Positions 27,366-36,978 are shown, numbered from the stretch's first letter. The stretch is 64,000 nt of DNA from CALVGQ01 sp031551965 (GCA_031551965.1 JAVBMW010000001.1:111141-175140), one strand, 5' to 3'. Made by a program: numbers and translations. The notes: generated from the sequence alone by a model not told the origin.

Positions 27366-28160
27366 TTAAATTTTTCTTTTCTGTTCATCAAGTGCTGCCA
27401 ATGTAAACTCAGCCCAACTGTATTGACTCATATATTCACCTGTATACTCATTTATTGCATTCATATCCCCCTGTAAAAATCTGTAACAATCACAATCAAA
27501 CTTAGTTTTATCAATAGCAAGTCCATTATATCGTTTGATTAGAATTTCTTCGGCATCCACATTTTTTAATGATTTAATTAATTCTGCAACTAAAGTTTGA
27601 AGATAAGATTGTTTACTACGATCATACTCATCTTCAAAAAGTATTGCCGCTAATTCTTTCTTATTAATACTTGCCCCTCTTCTATCTACTAAATAAGCCA
27701 ATAATTCTTTTGATTTAGCTCTTTTAAAAGTAACAAGCTGATTATCGACAAAGAGGTCAAAATTACCAAAAGTCTCAACTCGAATTCGCTTATCGTTTTT
27801 TAATATAGGTGTTCTTAATTGATTTAAAGCTTTTATAATCGCTCTATGATTTGTTGGTTTCAGTAAATAGTCACTGGCAGCTACACGAAATGCATCCAAA
27901 GCATAATCAATATATCCTGTTACAAACACGATGTTGGTTTCTGGTTTGATTTCTTTGATTTGCTTTGCAAGTGATATTCCATTTGTCGTTCCCATTTCAA
28001 TATCAAGAAAAGCAACATCAACATGATTTTCAGAGATAAATTGTAATGCAGTTTCAGGATCATCAAAAAAATCTGCTTTTTTTATTTCCGGAATCTTCAA
28101 AAGTTCCTGTTGAATAGCATCAAGTGCATTAATTTCATCATCGATTGCGATAACTCTCAT
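27366..28160 (-). CDS. Response regulator, receiver plus SARP-like winged-helix output (copy 2)
   Basis: This 264-residue protein has the same two-domain plan as the regulator at 25270-26067 and is clearly related along its whole length. Shared stretches include NHVDVAFLDIEM, KRAKSKELLAYL and LIKxxNGLAxDxxKxDCDCYRFL. The phosphorylated Asp is in VAFLDIEM and the Lys is in LLKPT. A 4-nt ATGA overlap couples it to the kinase at 28157-29452. Preservation of all phosphorylation residues in both copies argues that both are working proteins. Confidence 0.92.
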   Translation of the reverse strand: MRVIAIDDEINALDAIQQELLKIPEIKKADFFDDPETALQFISENHVDVAFLDIEMGTTNGISLAKQIKEIKPETNIVFVTGYIDYALDAFRVAASDYLLKPTNHRAIIKALNQLRTPILKNDKRIRVETFGNFDLFVDNQLVTFKRAKSKELLAYLVDRRGASINKKELAAILFEDEYDRSKQSYLQTLVAELIKSLKNVDAEEILIKRYNGLAIDKTKFDCDCYRFLQGDMNAINEYTGEYMSQYSWAEFTLAALDEQKRKI

Positions 28161-29452
28161 TCAGACCCCTCCTGTTGAAATAATTTGATAATTGCTTTAG
28201 TACCAGTTTCAGGTATGCTTTCTACGATTAGTATACCATTGGATTGTGTAGCTAGGCGTTGTTTTACATTATCAAGTCCAATATGACTTCGTCCATCCTT
28301 TAATTGAGCTGAAACATCAAATCCTACCCCATTATCTTCAACTATAATAAGTATGGCATCTTTTTGCCTACGAGTTGATATTTTTAGTGTGCCACCCTCT
28401 TTTCTTTTCATGAGTCCGTGGCGCACAGCATTTTCAACAAGGGGTTGTACTGTAAGTACCGGCAAACAGAAATCATCTACTTCAAGATCATATACTACTT
28501 CAAGTCTTTCCATGAATCGTTCTTTTTCAATACCTAAGTATAGCTTTACATGTTCTAACTCCTTACTAAAAGAAACGGGATTGATTTGTTTTAAAGAATC
28601 CATGTTTTGTCTTAAATAGGTAGAAAAATCTGTCAGCATATCCTGAGCTTTATTTGGATCGATATCGATCAATGCTTTTATCGTATTCAATGTATTGTAT
28701 AAAAAATGGGGTTGTATTTGTGAAAGCATTACATCAACTCTTGCATTAGTAAGTTCAATTTCTTGTTGCTTTAAAACTTTGCTTTGTTGAATATGAATCC
28801 TTATGTATATAACTAACATCGCAAAAGTCATATAAATATATATTAACATGATTCCATAAAACAAAAGTTGTACAACTAGAGCAATTGAAGGTAATACAAT
28901 ATAACTAAGCAATGCCAAGCTGTCTCCAAATCCTATATTTTTTCGATATTTTATAATCAATATTGTATCGGTAATAAAAATAAAGATTGACCAAAAAAAG
29001 GCAAGCCAATAATAATCTCCTCTGACAAAAACATTCATATCATTGATGTAATAATACATATGATTAAATTGAGATAGGATCAATGCCGCAAAAGCAAGCA
29101 CAAAGATTATAATATTTCCAGTCTGTTTCATCTTCCTTGCTTGAGGTGTTTTAATTGAAACATAGGCAAAAATATAATAATTCATTACTACCATCCATAA
29201 GTAGCAGAAAAAATAAATACAAAAATTGGATATCAATAATGCAGGCAAGGTATAAGAGTAATTCGTTCTTTCTAAACTCCAGCTAATAATATCTGAAACT
29301 AAGACAATTAAATTACAGGCAAGCATCAAAATAAACAAAGAGTTTAAACGATCTTTGCGATTCTCAACACCAATTACACATATCAGCAAAATCAGACAAA
29401 TAGCTGCTGCTACAGATTCCGCTGCAATATTGATAATATTATTAATAGGCAT
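28157..29452 (-). CDS. LytS/YehU-class sensor histidine kinase (copy 2)
   Basis: The 431-residue protein is the paralogue of the kinase at 26064-27350. The N-terminal half holds six or seven membrane helices. The phospho-acceptor His is in QIQPHFLYNTLNT, the N box in PLVENAVRHGL, and the G boxes in DNGVGF and IGLDNVKQR. It is the first gene of a four-gene operon, kinase-regulator-kinase-regulator, with a near-consensus promoter. A GGGGGA site precedes the ATG. The membrane domains diverge more than the catalytic domains, which may mean different stimuli. Confidence 0.92.
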   Translation of the reverse strand: MPINNIINIAAESVAAAICLILLICVIGVENRKDRLNSLFILMLACNLIVLVSDIISWSLERTNYSYTLPALLISNFCIYFFCYLWMVVMNYYIFAYVSIKTPQARKMKQTGNIIIFVLAFAALILSQFNHMYYYINDMNVFVRGDYYWLAFFWSIFIFITDTILIIKYRKNIGFGDSLALLSYIVLPSIALVVQLLFYGIMLIYIYMTFAMLVIYIRIHIQQSKVLKQQEIELTNARVDVMLSQIQPHFLYNTLNTIKALIDIDPNKAQDMLTDFSTYLRQNMDSLKQINPVSFSKELEHVKLYLGIEKERFMERLEVVYDLEVDDFCLPVLTVQPLVENAVRHGLMKRKEGGTLKISTRRQKDAILIIVEDNGVGFDVSAQLKDGRSHIGLDNVKQRLATQSNGILIVESIPETGTKAIIKLFQQEGSE

Positions 29453-29476
29453 ATACTGTCCCCCAACTACAATTTG

Positions 29477-29505
29477 ATTATAATTTCTTTTAGACTATAT
29501 TTCAA
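29477..29505 (-). promoter_or_regulatory. Promoter of the duplicated two-component operon
   Basis: Minus-strand TTGAAA (29500-29505) and a perfect TATAAT (29477-29482) are 17 bp apart, just upstream of the first kinase gene. Confidence 0.7.
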
Positions 29506-29509
29506 TGTA

Positions 29510-30019
29510 CTATTTTTCTACAGAAAAAATCAAATGAGCCATATCAATATTATAATAGTGTTTATTAAATTTACCTATTACCCTCATTCCATTTCTTAAC
29601 GCAACTTTTTGTGATGCCAAGTTATTATCCCTAATTATGGAGTAAACTTCATTTGTATTTAAAATATTAAACGCATATTCTTTGCATCCAATAGCTGCCT
29701 CAGTAGCGTATCCTTGATGCCAATATTTCTTTTTAAATAAATATCCAATTTCAATCACTTGTTTGTCAGGTATTTGCTGTATTGTTAAACCACATTGCCC
29801 TATAAATTCATTTGTTTCTTTTAAAATAACTGCCCACAACCCAAATCCATCTACTTTATATCGTCTTAGCTGATTATCCAGCCAATCTTGTACTTCATCA
29901 TTACTAAAAGTGTGTTCGTAGGCTACCATAACATCGGTATCCTGTAATATTTCAGAAAGATCTTTAAAATCATTTTGATCTATTTTTCTTAGAATCAAGC
30001 GTTCAGTTTCAAGTATCAT
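29510..30019 (-). CDS. GNAT acetyltransferase, RimJ/RimL type
   Basis: A protein of 169 residues from the ATG at 30019, which follows a GGAGG site with 8-nt spacing; the longer in-frame start at 30061 has none. The opening LETERLILRKIDQNDF is the standard start of ribosomal-protein-serine/alanine acetyltransferase relatives. The acetyl-CoA loop is at KKYWHQGYATEA (around residue 95) and the closing NLASQKVALRNGM follows. It transfers an acetyl group to an amine of a protein or small molecule; the substrate is unknown. It lies between the two-component operon and the repeat array upstream of the ATPase gene. Confidence 0.9.
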   Translation of the reverse strand: MILETERLILRKIDQNDFKDLSEILQDTDVMVAYEHTFSNDEVQDWLDNQLRRYKVDGFGLWAVILKETNEFIGQCGLTIQQIPDKQVIEIGYLFKKKYWHQGYATEAAIGCKEYAFNILNTNEVYSIIRDNNLASQKVALRNGMRVIGKFNKHYYNIDMAHLIFSVEK

Positions 30020-30085
30020 TATATGATCCTCCAAGTTTAATATAATTTTATCATAAATCACATTTTTCTTGTATAAAAGTCAAAT

Positions 30086-30198
30086 ATCGCGTTTTCGTGT
30101 GAAATTAATTATTTAATAATCGCGTTTTCGTGTAATATAACACTTGAAATAATCGCGTTTTCGTGTAATAATGGTTTTATAAAAATCGCGTTTTCGTG
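30086..30198 (+). repeat. Four direct repeats with exact 33-bp period upstream of the DUF4143 ATPase gene
   Basis: The 15-bp unit ATCGCGTTTTCGTGT occurs at 30086-30100, 30119-30133 and 30152-30166, and a 14-bp form at 30185-30198. The three spacers are each exactly 18 bp and differ from one another. Period 33 bp is about three helical turns, so all copies face one side of the DNA. The array occupies the region between the GNAT gene and the ATPase start at 30222, including the place where its promoter should be. The unit is much richer in GC than the surrounding DNA. It looks like a protein-binding array. Units and spacers are too short for a typical CRISPR and no cas gene is present. Confidence 0.95.
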
Positions 30199-30221
30199 AT
30201 AAGCGCTAGAAAGGATAATGT

Positions 30222-31574
30222 ATGAAAAGAAAAATATACAATGATTTGTTAGATTGGAAAATAAATAGTTTGGGAAAAACTGCTTTATTAATCGATGGTG
30301 CACGACGTATAGGGAAAAGTTTTATTGTAGAAGAATTCGCAAAAAACGAGTATAAAAGTTATATTTTAATTGACTTTAACAGAGTTGGTGATGATATTCG
30401 AGACTTATTCAACCATTATTTGAATGACCTTGATACATTTTTTATGTATTTATCTACTTTATATAACACAAAACTTTTTGAACAAGAAACACTTATAATT
30501 TTTGATGAAGTTCAATTATTTCCTCGTGCCCGATCTGCAATTAAATATCTTGTGGCTGATGGTCGATACGACTATATTGAAACAGGATCATTGATGTCAA
30601 TAAAGAAAAATATAAAAGACATTTTAATTCCTTCTGAAGAGCGTCATTTAAGAATGGGACCAATGGATTTTGAGGAGTTCTTGTGGGCTATTGGGAATGA
30701 TACCTTGATGACGTCAATCAAACTTTGCTTTGATGCAAAAAAAGAAATGGGGCAGGCTTTGCACAGAAAAGCAATGGACGTTTTTCGACAATATCTGATT
30801 GTTGGCGGCATGCCACAGGCTGTTCAGGAATATATCTTAACTCATGATTTTGATAAGGTCGATAAAATCAAAAGAGATATACTAAATCTTTATCGCAATG
30901 ATATCATTAAATATGCTGAGGGTTATGAAAGAAAAGTAGAAAGCATCTTTGATCAGATTCCTTCCCAACTCCAAAGACATGAAATGAGTTTTAAACTTGC
31001 TTCATTAGAAAAGGACGCGAGATTCAGAGATTATGAAGATGCCTTCTTTTGGCTAGATGATGCAATGATCATTAACACCTGTTTTAATTCATCTGAACCT
31101 AGTATCGGTCTAAAATTAAATATGGATCGAACGACTTTAAAATGCTATATGGCTGATACGGGATTATTGATTAGTCACGCTTTTGATGAAAATGGTATAG
31201 TTAGTGAGGAGGTATATAAGAAAATATTACTTGATAAACTAGAGGTCAATATGGGAATGGTTATTGAAAATATTGTAGCCCAAATGCTAGTATCCACAGG
31301 ACATAAATTGTATTTTTATTCAAACCCTTCTCGAGATGATAGCTCATCAAGAATGGAAATAGATTTTCTAATCTCTAAAAGCAAAATAAGCAATCGACAT
31401 AATATTTCTCCAATTGAAGTTAAGTCTAGTAAAAACTATACTTTATCATCGCTTAAAAAGTTCCAAAAGAAATATTCTGAACAGCTCAATATACCTTATG
31501 TTCTTCATACTAGTGATTTAAAAGAAGAAAACGGAATCTTATACTTACCGTTATATATGACTCCACTGCTTTAA
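30222..31574 (+). CDS. AAA ATPase of the DUF4143 family with a nuclease-like C-terminal domain
   Basis: The 450-residue protein has Walker A GARRIGKS (residues 26-33), Walker B LIIFDEVQ (91-98) and the STAND-like ATPase fold of the AAA_14/DUF4143 family. The C-terminal domain carries the PD-(D/E)xK-type elements EIDFLIS (Asp near 381) and IEVKSS (Glu 399, Lys 401). These suggest a restriction-endonuclease fold, perhaps inactive. An AAAGGA site precedes the ATG and a terminator follows. The biochemical role of the family is poorly known. The four-repeat array directly upstream probably regulates this gene or is bound by its product; that link is inference. Confidence 0.88.
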   Translation: MKRKIYNDLLDWKINSLGKTALLIDGARRIGKSFIVEEFAKNEYKSYILIDFNRVGDDIRDLFNHYLNDLDTFFMYLSTLYNTKLFEQETLIIFDEVQLFPRARSAIKYLVADGRYDYIETGSLMSIKKNIKDILIPSEERHLRMGPMDFEEFLWAIGNDTLMTSIKLCFDAKKEMGQALHRKAMDVFRQYLIVGGMPQAVQEYILTHDFDKVDKIKRDILNLYRNDIIKYAEGYERKVESIFDQIPSQLQRHEMSFKLASLEKDARFRDYEDAFFWLDDAMIINTCFNSSEPSIGLKLNMDRTTLKCYMADTGLLISHAFDENGIVSEEVYKKILLDKLEVNMGMVIENIVAQMLVSTGHKLYFYSNPSRDDSSSRMEIDFLISKSKISNRHNISPIEVKSSKNYTLSSLKKFQKKYSEQLNIPYVLHTSDLKEENGILYLPLYMTPLL

Positions 31575-31582
31575 TCTATTCT

Positions 31583-31608
31583 AAAATCTATCAAATGCGA
31601 TAGATTTT
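31583..31608. terminator. Bidirectional terminator after the ATPase gene
   Basis: AAAATCTATC and GATAGATTTT pair around a 6-nt loop, with a T-run on the right side. It lies between the convergent ATPase and amidase-domain genes. Confidence 0.85.
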
Positions 31609-31610
31609 TT

Positions 31611-32831
31611 CTATTCATTATAGCCAATAATTTTAATAAGTAAAAATTCACTATATCCATAAAGACTAATCGGATAATCGCTTAAATTTTGTGTATTAGA
31701 AAAAACCAAATAATCTAAAGTCTTTCCTTCTTCATTTTTGATTAATTCACTGATCAAGACGGAATGCCTTAATTTATCTTTAGTTCCTAATTGGATAATG
31801 TCACCTATTTCTCCACTATAATAAGGTGCATAAGCGACACCCACAATACCTGTTCCACGATTAGATTGAATGTATTCCAAGAATTCTTTTACCCCAGTCC
31901 ATGAACTTGATCTTCCCTTTTGATTCGCTCTATTGTTTACTACATCGGAATAGTACTTCCAAACCGAGCTTCCTGCAACATCCATTTTCATGCCACTCGC
32001 AAAAAGAGCTTGAGAAACAAAGTTCTGACAATTACCTCCAGCACTTCCATAATCATTCCAAATATCATTACGCTCATTGATGTATTGTTTCGCATATTCC
32101 AATGCAGCCACTCTATCATATTCAAAATCAGCTGTAGGATAAACAATCTGTTCAACTTCTGTTTCTCTTAATTGTTTTTGATTACTTAAAATCTCACCTA
32201 ACAAATCTTCCGCAAAAATAGCGACATCTTTTGGTGTTAATCCCTTCCATTCTAAATTTTCTTGAAGCAGTAAATATATCAAAGAATTATAACTAAAATG
32301 TTGTTTGATTTTCCATGTTCCTTCATCTTGGTTAAGTACAAACATATGAAATCGATCAAATCGTTTTGATTCGAACTCTGAGGTTGATGCAAATCTCTCT
32401 ATACTGTCTTCATTCATTAATACCCTTAATTCATTTTCTTCATTTAATTCGATTTTAAATACAGAAACAGAAAAAGAATAGTCTACTAAACTATAATCTA
32501 ATAATTGGTTTGATCGAATATCAATTTCAAACTGAAGAACTATTTTTTCCAACTCAGTTTGACTTTCATTTTCGAAAATATCTTGATTACTAATAATATT
32601 TAAATTCGATAAAGACATATAGTACCAATTCATATATTTTGTGATCAACTCTACCTGTTCAATATTTAAGATTGTTGAGTTTTCAAAATTGAATTGTCCT
32701 GTCTTGTCAAGGAGGTTTTCCAGTGGCTCTGTAAACTGTTCATCATCAGTTACTGACTCGATTGTTTGAGCAGTTTGACATCCAGAGGCAAACATTAGAA
32801 TTATCAATAATGATATTATTATTTTTTTCAT
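31611..32831 (-). CDS. Lipoprotein with a putative amidase (Amidase_6) domain
   Basis: From the ATG at 32831, which follows GGGGGT with good spacing, the protein has 406 residues. An N-terminal lipoprotein signal with lipobox FASGC predicts lipid anchoring at Cys19. The C-terminal domain (about residues 255-400) matches the putative amidase family: YDRVAALEYAKQYI, the catalytic Cys in GGNCQNFVSQ and the His in LRHSVLISE. This is an NlpC/papain-like fold that may act on cell-wall peptides or amides. The middle region is unassigned. It is a stand-alone minus-strand gene with no obvious partner. Confidence 0.82.
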   Translation of the reverse strand: MKKIIISLLIILMFASGCQTAQTIESVTDDEQFTEPLENLLDKTGQFNFENSTILNIEQVELITKYMNWYYMSLSNLNIISNQDIFENESQTELEKIVLQFEIDIRSNQLLDYSLVDYSFSVSVFKIELNEENELRVLMNEDSIERFASTSEFESKRFDRFHMFVLNQDEGTWKIKQHFSYNSLIYLLLQENLEWKGLTPKDVAIFAEDLLGEILSNQKQLRETEVEQIVYPTADFEYDRVAALEYAKQYINERNDIWNDYGSAGGNCQNFVSQALFASGMKMDVAGSSVWKYYSDVVNNRANQKGRSSSWTGVKEFLEYIQSNRGTGIVGVAYAPYYSGEIGDIIQLGTKDKLRHSVLISELIKNEEGKTLDYLVFSNTQNLSDYPISLYGYSEFLLIKIIGYNE

Positions 32832-33029
32832 TTTAATTACCCCCATGATTTAATTATAAATGATTGAGATCAGTTTAAGTCAACTTTTTTATTGATTTTT
32901 TTTCCATTTTTTTATCGCAAAAAATTCAGCAACTAAAAAACAGATGAAATCCAGTATTTAAAGTCTGAATTTAATCTGTCTTGTTATACTTCTATCAGGA
33001 ATATAATTCAATGTTTTTTAATTGAGAAC

Positions 33030-35555
33030 TTAATATATTAAACTATATTCACCAGTTGATAATATCTGTTCATCATTTTTTGATAATTTTAATATTGCTC
33101 TTTGGTTACATGGAACAGATATTTTATATTCAATTTTTCCATCTTCTAAATACTTCCACTCTGATTTTATTTCTCCAAGTGTTGATTTATAAACTGCTTT
33201 TGCAAAACCTAATCTTTGATCAGGATAAGGTTGAATCATTATTTGATTATGTTCCACACGAATGCCACAAACACGATCCATGAGCCATGCTGAAATCGCA
33301 CCATATGAGTAATGATTTAAAGACCCATGTGGTTGACCTTCGGCATCAATACCGTCCCATTGTTCCCAAATCGATGTAGCTCCTTTACTAATTTGATATA
33401 GCCATCCTGGATATTCAGGTTGTAATAGTAAGTCATATGCTGTTTTTGCATGACCATGATCGGTCAGTACACGACATAATTCATGAGTTGTCAAAAAACC
33501 AGTGTTTAATTTGCCATTGTTGTTTTGAATATTTTTAACTAAATTATCTGCCGTAACCTGATTCTCTTCTTCTGACAACAAACCCAAGGCAATTGGACGT
33601 ACATAGCGACATTGTCGTGGTGAATCAATAAAGCCTTCTTTTACATAGACATACCGATAGGCTTCTTTTGCCTTTTCTGAAATATTTCTAAAGAACTCTT
33701 CATCCTCTTTTTTACATAATTTCGCAGCGAAATCACTCATGATCCGACAGCCATAATGAAGATAAGCAGTACCTACTTCACCATCTCCATTCATGAATAT
33801 ATTTTTCATATAGGATACTGGATCCATCCCTGGTTCTAACCATTCTCCCCATAAAAATCCTTTGTCTACATAATATTGACGAAGATTTCTAGGTAATAGC
33901 TTTAAGTTCTGCATTCTTGTTTTCTTTGCTCGTTCAATACAAAACATCATCCAATCTTTGATTTGATCATAATATGTTTCAGCCAAGGTAATATCATTGT
34001 AACGTTCAAACAGTTTATAAGGAATGATTTCAAAGGAATCACACCAAGCAACACCACCATCCGCAAAATGCTTTTGTTTTGGATTTTGTGGTGCAACTTG
34101 TTTTATAGAACCATTTTTCTTCTGTGTTGCTGCCTGCTCAGCGATCCATTTAGAATATACTGAGTAACAATCCATCAAATAGGAAGCACTATGTGCAAAT
34201 GCTTGACAATCCCCAGAATAACCACTTTTTTCACGTGTTGGACAGTCTGTAGGAACATCCACAAAATTACTTTTTACGCTGCGAATTGTATTTTCAAACA
34301 ATTGATTGACTTGATTATTACCACACTCAAAAAATCCAGATTGCTGCATTTGTGAATAAACTGCATAAGCGGTAAACCATTCTGGCTTTATTTCAAAATC
34401 ACTTTCGACTTTGACATATCTAAACCCAAAATAACACATTGTAGGATGATACTGATTAAACCCTTCTTTACATATATAAGTTATTTTTTGATCACACTCT
34501 TTTTTTCTTGGATTCTGAAAATTATCAATAGTAAAATTCCCATCTTTATCTAGGGATTCACCATGAGTCAAAATAATTCTTTGGCCCGATTTTGCCTCAA
34601 ATTCCATGTGAACATAACCTGAGAAATTTGCACCAAAATCTAAAACTTTTTCTCCATTTGGTGTTGTGATCATTTTAGCTTCAAATTTTTCAAATGCCTT
34701 TACAAAAACTGTATCAACAGGAATCAGATTATCATATCCAAAGTTTTCTAGTTTGACATTATGCCAATCATTGATTTCTTTTGTAGCATCATAAGTTTCA
34801 CCTTTCATCAAATCATTTTCGGCAAGACATCCACTTTGGCTAGCTTGCCATGTCTTGTCACTAATACATAATACTTGTGCATCCACTTCTAGTTGACATA
34901 ACACTGAAATATCGGTACCAAAGTTATTGATAGTCATGTCGTTTCCCATAGAGCCACGATACCATCCATCCCCAAGACATAATTCAAGTTCATTTGATCC
35001 TATTTGTAATTGTTCGGTGATATCAAGAGTATGCACCATCAAACGTTTATTGATTTGATTGGTTCCCGGCATATAAAGCCGGTCTGTAACATTTATTCTG
35101 TTTAATTTAGCAGTTACTATGCCATGAGCAGTTAAGTATAAACGTCCATTACCTAATTTCTTTACATCAAATTGTTTTTTTAAATATGAGGCTGGCTGAC
35201 GCACTTTACTATCCAGCGTTAATTCTGGATTGATCCATTTTGCCTTCCAATCTTCTTTATCTAAACCAGTTTCAATTATAATTCTAGAAACTTCGCTCTT
35301 TTGATCATTTTCATCCCATAGTTGTAAGTCACAAACATACTGTGTTTTTGATTGTAATTTAGTAGGAATTTTATAAAAATTCTCATTCGATTCTATTTTT
35401 TTACTATCAAGAAATATTTTATTATTTGTTTTTAAGACAACTTGAAATGCAGTTTGTCTTAATGCTTCTATTGGCAGCCATGTTAATCTTAGATTATCTT
35501 TAGCTATTCCTATTGGCTCACTTAAATGATTAATTTGTAAATTGATTGATTTCAT
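33030..35555 (-). CDS. Alpha-L-rhamnosidase, GH78
   Basis: The 841-residue protein has the GH78 layout. N-terminal beta-sandwich domains precede the (alpha/alpha)6 barrel that begins near residue 405, and a C-terminal beta domain closes it. Signature stretches are DVPTDCPTREKSGYSGD, where acidic residues hold rhamnose and act as acid, and TSIWEQWDG, which carries the second catalytic Glu, then LNHYSYGAISAWL. The usual DERLGWTGD is replaced by REKSGYSGD. No signal peptide is visible, so it should act in the cytoplasm on imported glycosides. It is preceded by the transporter gene and a terminator. It releases rhamnose for rhaBAD. Confidence 0.92.
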   Translation of the reverse strand: MKSINLQINHLSEPIGIAKDNLRLTWLPIEALRQTAFQVVLKTNNKIFLDSKKIESNENFYKIPTKLQSKTQYVCDLQLWDENDQKSEVSRIIIETGLDKEDWKAKWINPELTLDSKVRQPASYLKKQFDVKKLGNGRLYLTAHGIVTAKLNRINVTDRLYMPGTNQINKRLMVHTLDITEQLQIGSNELELCLGDGWYRGSMGNDMTINNFGTDISVLCQLEVDAQVLCISDKTWQASQSGCLAENDLMKGETYDATKEINDWHNVKLENFGYDNLIPVDTVFVKAFEKFEAKMITTPNGEKVLDFGANFSGYVHMEFEAKSGQRIILTHGESLDKDGNFTIDNFQNPRKKECDQKITYICKEGFNQYHPTMCYFGFRYVKVESDFEIKPEWFTAYAVYSQMQQSGFFECGNNQVNQLFENTIRSVKSNFVDVPTDCPTREKSGYSGDCQAFAHSASYLMDCYSVYSKWIAEQAATQKKNGSIKQVAPQNPKQKHFADGGVAWCDSFEIIPYKLFERYNDITLAETYYDQIKDWMMFCIERAKKTRMQNLKLLPRNLRQYYVDKGFLWGEWLEPGMDPVSYMKNIFMNGDGEVGTAYLHYGCRIMSDFAAKLCKKEDEEFFRNISEKAKEAYRYVYVKEGFIDSPRQCRYVRPIALGLLSEEENQVTADNLVKNIQNNNGKLNTGFLTTHELCRVLTDHGHAKTAYDLLLQPEYPGWLYQISKGATSIWEQWDGIDAEGQPHGSLNHYSYGAISAWLMDRVCGIRVEHNQIMIQPYPDQRLGFAKAVYKSTLGEIKSEWKYLEDGKIEYKISVPCNQRAILKLSKNDEQILSTGEYSLIY

Positions 35556-35577
35556 ATTGATTATCCTCTTTCATTTT

Positions 35578-35604
35578 TACAAAAACCTATCTTTCGATAG
35601 GTTT
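35578..35604 (-). terminator. Terminator between the sugar symporter and rhamnosidase genes
   Basis: Minus-strand stem AACCTATC/GATAGGTT with a GAAA tetraloop is followed by TTTTTG. It comes just after the symporter stop at 35617 and may partly uncouple the rhamnosidase gene. Confidence 0.85.
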
Positions 35605-35616
35605 AACATTTTGAAA

Positions 35617-36978
35617 CTATTTAACTTCAGCTCTTGCTGCAATTTCAGCTTGCATCGCAGGAATTTGCTTTTCAAGATTAAATGATAACGCAAGAAGGGC
35701 CATCAATAAGTAAACTACTGCAGGTACAAGTCCATAAAGAACGCGTAGCCCTAGTAATGCTGATGCAGATTGTGTTGCTGCTCCACCAACATAACCAAAC
35801 ATTTTCAAAGCTGCTCCAGCAATAAATCCACCAATACCAGTTCCTAAGTTTCCTGCAAAGTTAGTAATTGATGCAAGTGTCGCATCCATTTTTGGACGAC
35901 CATTATAAACATCATAAGTAGCACAGTCTTCGATCATTACTGCAGACATATAAGGAGGCGCAATAACCGCTACACCCGTTAATACTGCTGCAGCTAAGAT
36001 CAATGTCATATTGCTTCCTGCAAAGAATGCTAAGATACCACCAAACACTCCTACAAAAGCTCCTGCCGCAATAAGTTGAGCTACTGTAAACTTTTTAGTC
36101 AACATAGGTACAAATAACATAACTGGTAATAATACGATACCCATCATCGAAATCGTTCCCATTTTCCCGATATCCCCAATAACATCTTGGAAGAAATAAG
36201 TATTAACACCTAAACCTGGTACGATTTGTAATAATAATCCTAATCCACCAACGATCCAAATATATTTATTGTTTTTTGCAACATTGATCATATCTGATAA
36301 TTTGATTTTTTCTTCGCGTTCTCTATCAATTGTTTCATATTTTTCGTCAACGAAGAAATAACGAGTTAAACCGATCAAACATAGTGGAATACATACAGTC
36401 AACATTAATTGTGTCCAACCTGCAGGACTTGTTGCCATACGTTTCATAAGCATTGGAAATCCAACGTTAAACGCAATACTTAACATCATTCCAATTACTC
36501 CACCATATGATTGAACTTTTAATACAACTTGTTTACTTGCAAATCCTGCAAATAAACGTGGTTGGTTTGCCGCTTGTACTAAAGATTGGAATACACTTTG
36601 TATCAACATGTACATTGTAAATACATAAGCGATCTTTATTGGCATTGAGAAGCTAGTTGGTACAGAGAATAGTAAAATTGTACAACCCCATTGACCAATC
36701 ATCATCAAATCGAATTTACGAGTTCTACCAAACTTTCCAACTTTGGAGTTATCCACGATCCAACCGCAATATAGTTCTCCGAATGCATCAAATAATTTTG
36801 TAACAAGTAATACGGTACCCACAAGAAGCGGATCCATAAGTAGTGTGTTTGTACAATAGATTTGTACAAACCCCATGATCATATAGTTTGCAGCCATTGC
36901 AAAGTTACCAGCACGGAATGCTAGAAATCTTCCTATAGGCAAACGATCAGGATTTTGTTTTTTTTCTTTTTTAGCCAT
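35617..36978 (-). CDS. GPH-family sugar:cation symporter (major facilitator superfamily)
   Basis: The 453-residue protein has about 12 predicted membrane helices. The glycoside-pentoside-hexuronide family signature GKFGRTRKFDLM appears between helices 2 and 3, and the conserved DAFGELYCGWIVDNS lies just before. Members import sugars or glycosides with Na+ or H+. A cre site overlaps its promoter region. Between the GH2 and GH78 enzyme genes, it is the natural candidate to import rhamnose-containing glycosides; no ABC or PTS transporter for them is seen nearby. The exact substrate is inferred. Confidence 0.9.
   Translation of the reverse strand: MAKKEKKQNPDRLPIGRFLAFRAGNFAMAANYMIMGFVQIYCTNTLLMDPLLVGTVLLVTKLFDAFGELYCGWIVDNSKVGKFGRTRKFDLMMIGQWGCTILLFSVPTSFSMPIKIAYVFTMYMLIQSVFQSLVQAANQPRLFAGFASKQVVLKVQSYGGVIGMMLSIAFNVGFPMLMKRMATSPAGWTQLMLTVCIPLCLIGLTRYFFVDEKYETIDREREEKIKLSDMINVAKNNKYIWIVGGLGLLLQIVPGLGVNTYFFQDVIGDIGKMGTISMMGIVLLPVMLFVPMLTKKFTVAQLIAAGAFVGVFGGILAFFAGSNMTLILAAAVLTGVAVIAPPYMSAVMIEDCATYDVYNGRPKMDATLASITNFAGNLGTGIGGFIAGAALKMFGYVGGAATQSASALLGLRVLYGLVPAVVYLLMALLALSFNLEKQIPAMQAEIAARAEVK

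Noticed and set aside
30086..30198. The repeat array as a CRISPR.
   Set aside because: Units are 15 bp and spacers 18 bp, both too short for a typical CRISPR; there are only four units and no cas gene in the window.
30109..30303. Minus-strand 64-codon frame with repeated HENAI.
   Set aside because: It is the translation of the 33-bp DNA repeat (33 is divisible by 3, so the frame stays open). No ribosome binding site was seen.
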